A stretch of DNA of 64,000 nucleotides from NCBI GenBank assembly GCA_030123605.1, contig CP126123.1:744001-808000 (forward strand). Reading direction: 5' to 3'. Shown here piece after piece: positions 45,801 through 54,524 of this stretch. The number at the start of each line of letters is the position of its first letter. Within the stretch, counting starts at the first letter, position 1. The position numbers and the translations under genes are program-made. The DNA comes from Nitrospira sp. (GTDB lineage: Bacteria > Nitrospirota > Nitrospiria > Nitrospirales > Nitrospiraceae). Under the pieces are notes generated by a model that was given only the letters and a program-made list of their open reading frames with translations, was not told the origin of the DNA and searched no databases.

Positions 45801-45815
45801 GCAATGGACATGCCA
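45801..45815 (-). promoter_or_regulatory. Sigma-54 promoter of the rod/ring operon
   Basis: TGGCATG-TCCA-TTGC on the minus strand keeps the invariant GG and GC at the exact spacing of the -24/-12 consensus. It lies 43 bp before the flgF start. Inference: an NtrC-type activator not encoded in this window turns it on. Confidence 0.8.
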
Positions 45816-45817
45816 TT

Positions 45818-45846
45818 GCCGTCGGTCCGATCCTCCGAGCGACGGC
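45818..45846. repeat. Inverted repeat adjoining the flgF sigma-54 promoter
   Basis: GCCGTCG (45818-45824) and CGACGGC (45840-45846) form a 7-bp perfect inverted repeat with an inner TCGG/CCGA match, directly upstream of the -24 box. It may be an activator-binding site. Short, so moderate confidence. The rest of the 276-bp gap between flgF and the GGDEF-like gene shows no gene or further structure that I can support. Confidence 0.4.
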
Positions 45847-46033
45847 TGCTGAAGTCGAAACCCAAACCCCTCATGATTGCCTGTAGATGACGGCGGCGCC
45901 CATCCTCATCGACTTACAGTCGGCAAAATGAGCGTCGCGAAACAACATGGCTCTCTGTGGTGAAGCGGAAGTCTTTGCCTGAGGAGTGGAAAGTCCTGCC
46001 TACCGGGAAGGGCGCCTGGTCGAGATGAGAATG

Positions 46034-46945
46034 TCAGGCAGCGATCGTGGCGGTGGAATCGACTTGCGGCGTCACAACGGCTCCATGGAGACCGTACATG
46101 GCGTACCCTTCGGCGCGGGCGGTGGCGACGGCCTGAGTCGCTGCTTCGATGAGTCGGACCCCCTCTCCCCCATCCTGGGTCGCGAGGCTGATCCCGATAC
46201 GACTGGTCAAAAACACCTCATGTCCATCCAAGGTGAAGGGCAGCGAGACCGTCGCCTGCATTTTCTTGGCGACCGCGATCACGTCATCCTGCGCCATGAC
46301 TTGATCCAGCAACACGACGAAGGTACGTTCGGCAAACCTCGCAACGCAGTCGGTCGTGCGCAGGGCGCTCTTCATCCTGGCCGCTTGAACACGATAGATC
46401 ATGTTGCGGTTCACATGCCCTTGCAATTCGCTCGTCAAGGTGAAGTGGTCCAATTCGACCATGAGGACCGCGACCAAACGGCCGTTCTTGTGGGCTCGCG
46501 GCAGCGCTTGATTCAGGAGGGAGGTGAACAGCCGGTTCGTCGGCAATCCGGTCACCGAATCGTAGGTGCTCAGGATACGGACATTGGATGATTCCGAAAG
46601 CACCCGTCTGTTGGAGTCGGAGCTCGAACTCCACGCAATCCACAGGATCGCACCGACGACGGACATGGACAGGACGGTCGCGCCGATCCACATCACCTTG
46701 GGGTAAGCCGTCAAGGCCGAAACGGTCAGGAGGCCGACCGACGCAGTCCAATACAATCCGCCCGCCACCAGCATGATGCCTACCACCATGCCGAGCTTGG
46801 TCGGATACAAACCGCCAGTGGCTTCACCGTCGCCGGATGAACCGTGTCGGTCCGTCGCCGCAGGCCCTCTGCCGCCTATGGATCCTGTAGATTTTGAAGG
46901 TGATGAGAACATGGAATCAGAAAAGGAGGCCTGTCTCGGCCCCAT
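46034..46945 (-). CDS. Membrane protein with a degenerate GGDEF domain
   Basis: Two predicted membrane segments (KLGMVVGIMLVAGGLYW and the region around MWIGATVLSMSVVGAILW) are followed by a GGDEF-like domain. DSVTGLPTNRLF corresponds to the D-LTGLPNR motif, but the GGDEF signature is replaced by RFAERTFVVLL, so cyclase activity is improbable; it may bind nucleotide or act as a scaffold. A sigma-28-like element (46957-46984) implies late expression. Start is uncertain: ATG 46945 and ATG 46912 lie inside the polar N-terminal region and neither has a ribosome-binding site. Confidence 0.75.
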   Translation of the reverse strand: MGPRQASFSDSMFSSPSKSTGSIGGRGPAATDRHGSSGDGEATGGLYPTKLGMVVGIMLVAGGLYWTASVGLLTVSALTAYPKVMWIGATVLSMSVVGAILWIAWSSSSDSNRRVLSESSNVRILSTYDSVTGLPTNRLFTSLLNQALPRAHKNGRLVAVLMVELDHFTLTSELQGHVNRNMIYRVQAARMKSALRTTDCVARFAERTFVVLLDQVMAQDDVIAVAKKMQATVSLPFTLDGHEVFLTSRIGISLATQDGGEGVRLIEAATQAVATARAEGYAMYGLHGAVVTPQVDSTATIAA

Positions 46946-46956
46946 GGTCTGATGGA

Positions 46957-46984
46957 GTATCGGAAGGGAAAGGGAGAAACTGAA
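46957..46984 (-). promoter_or_regulatory. Candidate sigma-28 promoter of the GGDEF-like gene
   Basis: TTCAGTTT (46984-46977), 12-nt spacer, TCCGATAC (46964-46957) on the minus strand; 6 of 8 matches in each box. The predicted RNA start near 46950 is only a few bases before ATG 46945. Confidence 0.5.
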
Positions 46985-47065
46985 GAAGCGCTGGCGCCGG
47001 AACGGCGCGTCGTCACTAACGAGCAACAACGACGTGTAGGCCGTTCAGATGTGCGGTGAAGCCGC

Positions 47066-47821
47066 TCAGGCCTCGACCGGTTGCAGTCGGGCCTTGAGGT
47101 GGAGAATGGCTTTCGAATGGATCTGGCAGACCCGTGACTCCGTAACCTTGAGCGCTTGCCCGATCTCTTTCATGGTGAGTTCCTCGAAATAGTAGAGGGA
47201 GAGCACGGTGCGCTCTTTCTCCGGCAGCTCTTGGATGGCGGATTCCAACACATGCCGCGCCCTCTCACTGACCAAGACGGACAAGGGATCAGGCTGGTTG
47301 GGATCGGTCAACATGCTGATGATCTTATGGCCGTCCGCATCCTGCACACCGAGATCATCGAGACTGACGACCACCGCCCCTTGCGAGCGGGTCAAGAATT
47401 CATCCAGTTCTTCTGCCGACATGTTCAGTTCCTTACCCACTTCCTGGTCCGTCGGCGGGCGGCCCAATCGATTCAACAATTCAGAATAGGTTTTCTGAAG
47501 GAGCGTGATGCGCTCATGGACCGAGCGTGGAATCCAGTCCATCGAACGGATTTCATCGAGCATGGCGCCGCGAATGCGGAACTCCGCATAGGTCTTGAAC
47601 TTGGCTTCACGGGTCGGATCGTACTTATCCATGGCGTCCATGAGGCCGATGATGCCGACGGACATCAGGTCTTCGGCATCCATATACGCCGGCAACCGAA
47701 AGGCCAACCGGTGGGCCATGGCCTTCACGACGTGGGTGAACTCTTGGATGACCCGCTCCCGATCCGCTTCTGCAATCACCTTCCGGGCATTCCCCGCCAC
47801 CGTCGCTTTGCGAACATCCAT
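47066..47821 (-). CDS. fliA: FliA: flagellar sigma factor (sigma-28)
   Basis: Directs RNA polymerase to late flagellar promoters. 251 residues with region 2 (YMDAEDLMSVGIIGLMDAMD and FKTYAEFRIRGAMLDEIRS), region 3 (GRPPTDQEVGKELNM) and region 4 (LPEKERTVLSLYYFEELT, VTESRVCQIHSKAI). The RIRGAMLDE segment is characteristic of FliA. The start at ATG 47821 follows an AAAGGA a little far away. It is the last core gene of the fliL-to-fliA unit, downstream of flhG. FlgM, its antagonist, is also in the window, and seven sites in the window match its promoter type. Confidence 0.96.
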   Translation of the reverse strand: MDVRKATVAGNARKVIAEADRERVIQEFTHVVKAMAHRLAFRLPAYMDAEDLMSVGIIGLMDAMDKYDPTREAKFKTYAEFRIRGAMLDEIRSMDWIPRSVHERITLLQKTYSELLNRLGRPPTDQEVGKELNMSAEELDEFLTRSQGAVVVSLDDLGVQDADGHKIISMLTDPNQPDPLSVLVSERARHVLESAIQELPEKERTVLSLYYFEELTMKEIGQALKVTESRVCQIHSKAILHLKARLQPVEA

Positions 47822-47843
47822 ATTGCCTGTGCGTTCCTTTCAG

Positions 47844-48710
47844 TCAGTGCGTCCGCACCAGTTGTTGCCAGAGGAACTGCACTGTGCCTTTGGGAAGGGT
47901 CGGCGGAGTCAACCGTGCCACCGCCTCGGTGAGCTCTCGAAACGCGCGGCTGGCCGGCGCATGAGGAAATTGATCGATCACGGCGCGCTGCTGGATGACG
48001 GCCATGGGGACGTAGTCGTCCAGTGGAATCGCCCCCAGGTAGTCCAGCGAGATATGGAGAAACCGGCTCACGGCCGCCTCCAGCTTTCTAAACACCCGGG
48101 CCGCGTCTTTCGGCGACTTCACCATATTGACGAGCACATGGAACCGCCGTTCCCGATACTGCCGCAACAGGACCTTCATCAAGGCATAGGCATCGGTCAA
48201 CGACGTCGGTTCCGGGGACACCACGACCACGATCGATTGTGCCGCCGCCGCGAAATAGGTGACGGTCGAGGAAATGCCCGCTCCCGTGTCGATCAACAGG
48301 ACATCCATGGTGGAGGCCAGCCGCTCCAGTTCCTCCTGTAGGATCAGCTGTTGCGTTTCCGTCAAGGTCGTCAGATGTGAAATGCCGGTACTGGCCGGGA
48401 GCACGACGATCCCGCCCGGTCCGGCCAGTGCGATATCTTCAAGACGGCAGGCCTTGCTGAGCACATGTTCCAAGGTGTATTTCGGCGTCAGGCCCAACAA
48501 AATATCGATATTGCCCAACCCGAGATCCGCATCGAGCACGAGCACCCGTTTCCCGGTTTGCGCCAGCGCAATGGCCGTGTTCGCCACCACATTGGTTTTT
48601 CCGACCCCGCCCTTGCCGCTCGTTACGGTGATGACCTGGGTACGGGGGGGAACGACACAGGCGTCGAGTTCTTTCGTCTGACCGTCCAGAATTCCTGGTT
48701 GCATCGTCAT
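47844..48710 (-). CDS. flhG: FlhG (FleN/YlxH): MinD-type ATPase controlling flagellar number
   Basis: Partner of FlhF; sets the number and place of flagella by binding FlhF and, in some species, FliM/FliN. Deviant Walker A TSGKGGVGKTNVVANTA, switch I LDADLGLGNIDILLGL and switch II LIDTGAGISSTVTYF are present. About 288 residues, normal. The start is ATG 48710, with GGGAG five bases upstream; ATG 48704 is equally possible. It sits directly between flhF and fliA, its usual place, unlike the second ATPase at 7043. Confidence 0.94.
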   Translation of the reverse strand: MTMQPGILDGQTKELDACVVPPRTQVITVTSGKGGVGKTNVVANTAIALAQTGKRVLVLDADLGLGNIDILLGLTPKYTLEHVLSKACRLEDIALAGPGGIVVLPASTGISHLTTLTETQQLILQEELERLASTMDVLLIDTGAGISSTVTYFAAAAQSIVVVVSPEPTSLTDAYALMKVLLRQYRERRFHVLVNMVKSPKDAARVFRKLEAAVSRFLHISLDYLGAIPLDDYVPMAVIQQRAVIDQFPHAPASRAFRELTEAVARLTPPTLPKGTVQFLWQQLVRTH

Positions 48711-48740
48711 CCTCACTCCCCTCTTGTTCGACTGCCTCTT

Positions 48741-50021
48741 TCACCAATGTGTCTTGTTTCCAGGCAAGGTCGCCTGTTCCACCTGCCCATGCCACGGGCG
48801 ATTCGAAGATCGCACCGGCGGCCTCATCTGTCCCCCGAGGAGCAGGTCGCCCAAACGGTCGACTTGCGCCAACATCAAGTCATCAGGCACCCGTTGACCG
48901 GATCCCCAGTAGGACAAGGGCACTCCGGTTCGATGGGCGGCTTCGAAGATGCCGCCGTACCCGGTCGTCTCATCGAGTTTGGTAAACAACAAACGCAGGG
49001 AAGGCACATCGACGCATTGACCCGTACTCACCACGAGATCCGGCACTCTGGTTCCCGCCGCAAGCACCAGATGCACCTCGACGGGAGCGGTGCCGTTCAA
49101 CAACCCTCTCCATCGTTGGGCGGCGATGGGCTCGTAAGGGTTGAACCCCGGCGTATCGATCAGAATGAGTTCGGCCTCGCGAGCCTGTTCGATCGCTCCA
49201 TGAACTTCTTCACAGGAACCGGCGACGGAAAGATCGATGCCCAGCACGTCCGCATACAAACGAAGTTGTTCTACCGCCGCCGGTCGATAGGTGTCCATCG
49301 TGATCAGTGCGAGGCTCCGCTGCTCGACGATCCCGTATTGCGTGGCCAATTTGGCGATGGTCGAAGTCTTGCCGACCCCGCTGGGACCGATGAACAGCGC
49401 GATCTTCTGCTGCCCGCCAGCACCCAGCAGAGGACCGGCGGTCTTGATCTTGGCCAATAGGACCGTCCGCAGCAAATGCAAGGAGGAGTGGCTGCGCGAC
49501 GCACTCGGATCGATCAGCGTCGACTGCAATTCCCGCAGACAACTTTCCGCCGTGGCATGTTCCACACCCTGCCCGAGCAAATCTTCATAGACACGTTGAA
49601 AGGAATGGATCGCGGGACCGTGACGATCCCCCTTCTTCTGCACCGACTCCTGCATCGCCCTTGTTTTTGTTGTGAGGACCTGCGCTTGAAGGGGTAACGG
49701 TCGCGGCCTCTCGACGGACCTGTCCATCGCACCCTGCAAGGTTTGTTGAAACCGCGATTCTTCCGCCGGGAGCGCAGGCACGGACGAGACGGCTGGACGA
49801 GGTCGGTCCTCGTGATCCAACAACGGCGCCGGATCCGGTACTGCGGCGTCATCCTCGATGGCGGCCATGACCTCCAACACGGAACCGCCCAACAGGCCGA
49901 AACCGTTGTCCCAAGATCGCACTCGTTTCGTGGAGAGGATCACCGCATCCGGGCCGAGGGTATCCTTGATCGAGCGAATGGCCTCGTGCATCGATTTCAC
50001 GTGAAAGGTTCGTACCTTCAT
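48741..50021 (-). CDS. flhF: FlhF: SRP-type GTPase for polar flagellar placement
   Basis: Marks the cell pole for new flagella. An N-terminal basic domain (MKVRTFHVKSMHEAIRSIK; DAVILSTKRV) and a variable linker (about 90-180) precede the NG domain with G1 IALFIGPSGVGKTSTIAKLA, DTYRPAAVEQLR and G3 LIDTPGFNPYEP. 426 residues, within the family range. The flhA stop overlaps the flhF start by ATGA, so the two are coupled. Presence of FlhF and FlhG suggests polar flagella. Confidence 0.95.
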   Translation of the reverse strand: MKVRTFHVKSMHEAIRSIKDTLGPDAVILSTKRVRSWDNGFGLLGGSVLEVMAAIEDDAAVPDPAPLLDHEDRPRPAVSSVPALPAEESRFQQTLQGAMDRSVERPRPLPLQAQVLTTKTRAMQESVQKKGDRHGPAIHSFQRVYEDLLGQGVEHATAESCLRELQSTLIDPSASRSHSSLHLLRTVLLAKIKTAGPLLGAGGQQKIALFIGPSGVGKTSTIAKLATQYGIVEQRSLALITMDTYRPAAVEQLRLYADVLGIDLSVAGSCEEVHGAIEQAREAELILIDTPGFNPYEPIAAQRWRGLLNGTAPVEVHLVLAAGTRVPDLVVSTGQCVDVPSLRLLFTKLDETTGYGGIFEAAHRTGVPLSYWGSGQRVPDDLMLAQVDRLGDLLLGGQMRPPVRSSNRPWHGQVEQATLPGNKTHW

Positions 50022-52126
50022 ACCAGGCTCCTCGTCTCACCGACTTCCAGGTCGAGGCGCACCGTTTCGATCGCCTGCAACCGCACGACCGTATCCACCT
50101 CGTTCAGCCCCAATATCGGAACGGAGTGCAGGATGCGGTCCGTGAGCTTTCTCAGATGCCGTCGCAAGGAGGGCGAACAGAGGATCACCGGTTGATGCCC
50201 TCGTCGGACCATTCGCTCCGCAGCCTGTTTCAATGCTGTCAGCAGTTTCTGTGCCACTTGCGGATCGGGAATCCACTGGTTGCCCTGCGGGGTCGAATTG
50301 GCCTGGTCCGCCAGGGTACGGTCCAACCGCGGATCCAGTCCGATGATCGGCAACGAACCGTCCGATGCGAGGTATTGCCTGGTAATGGTCCGTCCAAGGG
50401 CCTGCCGGGCTACTTCCGTCAGGATATCCGGATCCTTCGTGGTCGGCGCATGGTCGGCAATGGTTTCCAGGATACTGCGCAAGTCGCGGATCGGGACCCC
50501 TTCGCGCAGAAGATGCGACAGGACCCGGACCAGCGTCCCCAAGGGAATCAGATTGGGGATGACCTCCTCGACCAGTTTGGGATGGTTCTTGCCCAGTTGA
50601 TCGAGCAACCCCTGCACTTCTTGCCGCCCCAGGAGTTCGTGGGCGTGCCGTTTGATGATCTCCGACAGATGGGTGGCGATGGCGGAGCCTGGGTCGACGA
50701 CCGTATAGCCCGCCATCTGCGCCCGTTCGTGATCTTGTTCCGGCACCCACATGGCCGGCAATCCGAAGGCCGGCTCTTTGGTCGGGAGCCCGTGGATGAT
50801 TCCGCGTTGGGCCGTTCCGGGATCGATCGCCAGCACATGGGCCGGCATGACTTCCGATTTGGCCAACTCGACACCCTTGAGGAGCGTCGCATATTCGTTC
50901 GGTCTGAGCTGCAGATTGTCCCGGATGTGAATCGGCGGAAGGACGAATCCCATCTGTTCCGCAAACTGACGGCGTAATCCCTTGATACGATCGAGCAATC
51001 CGCCTCCCCGCCCTCCATCGACCAGGTTGATGAGGCCATAACCCACTTGCATTTCCATGAGATCCAACGGCACCACCTGGGTGCTGGATTCCTCGGCCTT
51101 GACCTGCGGAGCGGTTTGAGACGGAATCGCTTCGGCCGCCTTCTGCTGTTCGTTGATTTGATAGGCCATCCACGCGGTCATTCCGCCGAGCGCCAGGAAG
51201 GCCAGATGGGGGAGTCCTGGAACCAGGCCCAACGCGAGTAAGATCCCTGCTGCGGTGCCGACCGCCTTCGGAGAAATGAGGACCTGCCTGGTGATTTCAA
51301 AGCCCAGATTGACCTCGGATGCGGCCCTGGTAATGACGATACCGGCCGCGGTCGAGACGATCAGGGCCGGGAGCTGCGCCACCAACCCTTCGCCGACCGT
51401 CAGCAAGGTGTAGGTCTGCGCGGCTGCGGCCAAGGTCATGCCCTGTTGCAACACCCCGATGGTCAAGCCGCCTAAAATATTCACGAGCGTGATGACGACC
51501 GCCGCAATGGCGTCGCCGCGCACGAATTTGCTGGCGCCGTCCATCGCGCCGTAAAAATCGGCTTCTTGCGCGATTTCTTTCCGCCGTTGACGCGCCTCCT
51601 TATCGTTGATCAAACCGGCGTTCAAATCCGCATCGATGCTCATTTGTTTGCCGGGCATCGCATCCAACGTGAACCGCGCCGCCACTTCCGCGACTCGGCC
51701 GGCACCCTTGGTGATGACCACGAAGTTGATGATGACCAGGATCGTGAACACCACCAGTCCGACCGTATAGTTCCCGCCGACGACAAAATTGCCGAAGGCC
51801 CTGATGACCTCGCCCGCGGCCGCCACCCCTTCGTTGCCGTGCAGGAGAATGAGTCTGGTGGAGGCGATGTTGAGAGCCAGCCGCAGCAGGGTCACCATCA
51901 GCAGAATCGAGGGAAAAACGGAAAATTCGAGCGGGCGACGGACCTGCATGCCCACCAGCAGGATGATGATGGACAGGGTGATGTTGAAGCTCAGCAGCAG
52001 GTCCAGAAAGAAGCGCGGCAAGGGAATCAACATCACCATGAGAATGGCCACGACTCCCACGGACATCAGAATGTCGGGGTGTTTCACCAGGGAGGTCGTG
52101 GGAACCGATGCCGTCTCGTTGGTCAT
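50018..52126 (-). CDS. flhA: FlhA: flagellar export gate protein
   Basis: Largest export-gate subunit. The N-terminal half has about eight membrane segments (for example VGVVAILMVMLIPLPRFFL and FNITLSIIILLVGMQV), with the FHIPEP-type loop RFTLDAMPGKQMSIDADL. The cytosolic C-terminal domain (from about 350) contains the binding site for late chaperones, including PIHIRDNLQLRPNEYA. 702 residues, normal. ATG 52126 has a GAGCGACC upstream. It lies between flhB and flhF. Confidence 0.97.
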   Translation of the reverse strand: MTNETASVPTTSLVKHPDILMSVGVVAILMVMLIPLPRFFLDLLLSFNITLSIIILLVGMQVRRPLEFSVFPSILLMVTLLRLALNIASTRLILLHGNEGVAAAGEVIRAFGNFVVGGNYTVGLVVFTILVIINFVVITKGAGRVAEVAARFTLDAMPGKQMSIDADLNAGLINDKEARQRRKEIAQEADFYGAMDGASKFVRGDAIAAVVITLVNILGGLTIGVLQQGMTLAAAAQTYTLLTVGEGLVAQLPALIVSTAAGIVITRAASEVNLGFEITRQVLISPKAVGTAAGILLALGLVPGLPHLAFLALGGMTAWMAYQINEQQKAAEAIPSQTAPQVKAEESSTQVVPLDLMEMQVGYGLINLVDGGRGGGLLDRIKGLRRQFAEQMGFVLPPIHIRDNLQLRPNEYATLLKGVELAKSEVMPAHVLAIDPGTAQRGIIHGLPTKEPAFGLPAMWVPEQDHERAQMAGYTVVDPGSAIATHLSEIIKRHAHELLGRQEVQGLLDQLGKNHPKLVEEVIPNLIPLGTLVRVLSHLLREGVPIRDLRSILETIADHAPTTKDPDILTEVARQALGRTITRQYLASDGSLPIIGLDPRLDRTLADQANSTPQGNQWIPDPQVAQKLLTALKQAAERMVRRGHQPVILCSPSLRRHLRKLTDRILHSVPILGLNEVDTVVRLQAIETVRLDLEVGETRSLV

Positions 52127-52161
52127 GGTCGCTCCATGAATTCACGCATCGAAGACTCCTC

Positions 52162-53244
52162 TCACGCCGGCGGCAACTTGCCCCGCACACGATACACAAA
52201 CGCCAGGATCTCGGCGACGGCGCGATAGAGATCTTCGGGAACTTCTCGACCTACTTCGACCAACTTGTACAGAGTGCGCGCCACCAGTTTGTTTTCGACG
52301 ATCATAATGCCGTGATGCCGGCCGATTTCCCGGATCTTCTCGGCGACGAACCCAGCCCCCTTCGCCACGACGATGGGCGCGCCCATGGCCTTCGAATCGT
52401 ATCGCAGCGCGACCGCCAAGTGAGTCGGGTTCGTCACGATCACATCCGCTTTGGGCACAGCCGCCATCATGCGCTTCCGCGCCATGTCCTTCTGCGTGCT
52501 GCGGATCTTCGACTTGAGCCCCGGATCACCCTCGGCGGCGCGATGTTCTTCTTTGATCTCGTCACGCGACATCCGTAGCCCGCGCTCCCATTCGTAACGC
52601 TGATATCCATAGTCGATGGCGCCGAGGACTGCGGCCGCACCGCCCATCATGAGCACGGCCTTAAACGTGGCCCATCCCACGGTCGGCAACAATGCCTCCG
52701 TGCCGAACTGGGTCAACGATGAGAACCGGACCATGTCATCGCGAATCGTGAGATACCCGGTCCATCCGATCGCCACAATCTTGAGCCACGATTTCACCAA
52801 CTCGCTGAACGAACGGAGGGAAAACAGCCGTGAGAATCCGCCGATCGGACTGATCCGAGAAACATCCCATTGCAACCCGTCCTGCCGCCAGAGAAAGCCG
52901 GTTTGCATGAGGTTGGCCCCCACGCCGATCACGGCGATCCCTCCGACCACCGGCCCGAGCGTCAGAAACACCTCCAGTGCGATTTCTCCGAGCAGGAGGT
53001 GCAAATGGTCGAGACTGAGGGTCCGATGCGTCGTTTCGTCCATGGCGCTCGTCAGCCACATCCGGAGAGTCTCGCGCAGACGCTCCATGATGACCGGCGC
53101 CATCCAATAGAGGGTTCCCGTACTTCCCAAGAGGCCGATCGCCAAGACTGCGTCGCGGCTGAGCGCGATCTGACCCTTGCTGCGCGCATCCGCCTTGCGT
53201 TTCGGCGTCGCCTGTTCGGTCCGATTCTGTGCGCCTTCAGCCAT
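52162..53244 (-). CDS. flhB: FlhB: export specificity switch protein
   Basis: Export gate component that changes substrate class from rod/hook to filament after self-cleavage. Four membrane segments in the N-terminal region and the cleavage motif NPTH in VIVTNPTHLAVALRYD (about residues 255-270) are visible. 360 residues, normal. The N terminus has a Gln/Lys-rich segment (RTEQATPKRKADARSKGQ), typical of FlhB. The start overlaps the fliR stop by 8 nt. Confidence 0.96.
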   Translation of the reverse strand: MAEGAQNRTEQATPKRKADARSKGQIALSRDAVLAIGLLGSTGTLYWMAPVIMERLRETLRMWLTSAMDETTHRTLSLDHLHLLLGEIALEVFLTLGPVVGGIAVIGVGANLMQTGFLWRQDGLQWDVSRISPIGGFSRLFSLRSFSELVKSWLKIVAIGWTGYLTIRDDMVRFSSLTQFGTEALLPTVGWATFKAVLMMGGAAAVLGAIDYGYQRYEWERGLRMSRDEIKEEHRAAEGDPGLKSKIRSTQKDMARKRMMAAVPKADVIVTNPTHLAVALRYDSKAMGAPIVVAKGAGFVAEKIREIGRHHGIMIVENKLVARTLYKLVEVGREVPEDLYRAVAEILAFVYRVRGKLPPA

Positions 53245-54025
53245 GGCCCAACACCTTCAACAGCGCGAGCATGTGCTCCACCAATGCCAAGAATTCCTGT
53301 TCGAACAGGGAGAGGGTCAAGGGCAATGCCAGGCCCATGGCGAGGAACCCCGCCGCAATCGTAATCGGAAAACTGAGCACGAAGACGTTCATCTGGGTCA
53401 CGGCCCGCCCGAGAATCGACAGGATGGCATTGACGATCAACAGCGTGGCGAATACCGGCGCCGCAAGCTTGAGCGCGACCACCAACATGTTCTGAGCCAG
53501 CCGGATGATGTCGTCGGCGAGGTTGTCGGACAGAGTGGCGGCGAACGGCGGCACGAACTCATAACTCATCCCGATGGCATGGACCACAAGCAGGTGGGCG
53601 TTGAGGGATAGGAAGACCAGGGATCCGAGCGTCAATTGAAATTGTGCGATGAGCGGCGCGTTCTGATGGGTGGTCGGATCGAACAATTGAACGGCGCTGA
53701 AGCCCATCTGGGTACCGATCAGTTCACCGGCCATTTGAAATCCCGAGAACAGAAGCCGGACGGCCAGGCCGATCGTCAAGCCGATCAACAACTCATTGCC
53801 CATGCCTGCGGCCACCATAGCCGAGTCCGTCGGCAAGCTGGGCAATCGAATGACGGGGGTGAGCACCAGACCCAGCATCGTCACCAAGCCGGCCTTGAGT
53901 GGTGTCGGGATCGTACGGGTATTGAGGATCGGAAACACGCTGATGATCCCGGCGATCCGCACCAACACAATCGAAAAGGATTGAAAGTGCGGCAACGCAA
54001 GATGCAGGGTCTGGGCGGCGTTCAT
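53237..54025 (-). CDS. fliR: FliR: flagellar export apparatus membrane protein
   Basis: Export gate subunit with six predicted membrane segments, including SIVLVRIAGIISVFPILN, LLIGLTIGLAVRLLFSGFQM and VLSFPITIAAGFLAMGLALP. 262 residues, normal. It overlaps flhB by 8 nt and follows fliQ at 15 bp, the conserved fliP-fliQ-fliR-flhB order. Confidence 0.95.
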   Translation of the reverse strand: MNAAQTLHLALPHFQSFSIVLVRIAGIISVFPILNTRTIPTPLKAGLVTMLGLVLTPVIRLPSLPTDSAMVAAGMGNELLIGLTIGLAVRLLFSGFQMAGELIGTQMGFSAVQLFDPTTHQNAPLIAQFQLTLGSLVFLSLNAHLLVVHAIGMSYEFVPPFAATLSDNLADDIIRLAQNMLVVALKLAAPVFATLLIVNAILSILGRAVTQMNVFVLSFPITIAAGFLAMGLALPLTLSLFEQEFLALVEHMLALLKVLGHG

Positions 54026-54040
54026 CGTCGGCTCGACTCG

Positions 54041-54313
54041 CTACGAATGGATGAGGTTCGGAATGTTCGTGATGATCTGAGTCATGAAGGCGATCAAGAC
54101 CCCCATCATCCAAGGCAGAAACAGGAGGGTCGCCGCAAACACCGCCAGCACCTTCGGCACGAACGTCAAGGTGGCTTCGTTGATCTGCGTCATCGCCTGG
54201 AAGGTGCTGACCAACAGGCCGACGATCAGGCTCAACCCCAGCACCGGTGCGGAGACCAACATCGCGGTCTCGATGGCTTGGCGACCGATTTCCGTCACGG
54301 CTTCAGGCGTCAT
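54041..54313 (-). CDS. fliQ: FliQ: small flagellar export membrane protein
   Basis: A 90-residue export gate subunit with two membrane helices (around MLVSAPVLGLSLIVGLLVST and LLFLPWMMGVLIAFMTQI). It has the FliQ pattern QAMTQINEATLTFVPK in the loop. ATG 54313 has TAGGAG upstream. It is separated from fliP by a 211-bp gap that holds a REP/MITE-like element. Confidence 0.94.
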   Translation of the reverse strand: MTPEAVTEIGRQAIETAMLVSAPVLGLSLIVGLLVSTFQAMTQINEATLTFVPKVLAVFAATLLFLPWMMGVLIAFMTQIITNIPNLIHS

Positions 54314-54401
54314 GGGCGCTGCTCCTATCAGATTCTTGAAAAACTATTTCGCACTGCAAACACGCTTTCGGTGCAAACCTCGAAACGACATCGAAAGGCC
54401 G

Positions 54402-54524
54402 CAGGATGGTCAAACAGGCCGTCAGCGCGGCCGCAGCGAGCAAAGAGGCGAAGCGTACTGTGAGCCGTACGGTGAGCCTCTGCGCGATGCGAGAACAAAG
54501 CTGACGGACTGTTTCAACATCCTG
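54402..54524. repeat. MITE/REP-like inverted-repeat element between fliP and fliQ
   Basis: A 123-bp segment bounded by 25-bp inverted ends (54402-54426 and 54500-54524) that match at 22 of 25 positions; the ends begin CAGGATG and end CCGTCAGC. Inside are further inverted matches, including GAGGC/GCCTC around 54446-54480 and GCGTAC/CCGTAC-type arms. Its right end abuts the fliP stop codon (54525). No ORF is inside. The structure fits a non-autonomous mobile element or REP sequence. I recall similar intergenic repeats in Nitrospira genomes but cannot check that here. Effect on fliP-fliQ mRNA is unknown. Confidence 0.8.
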
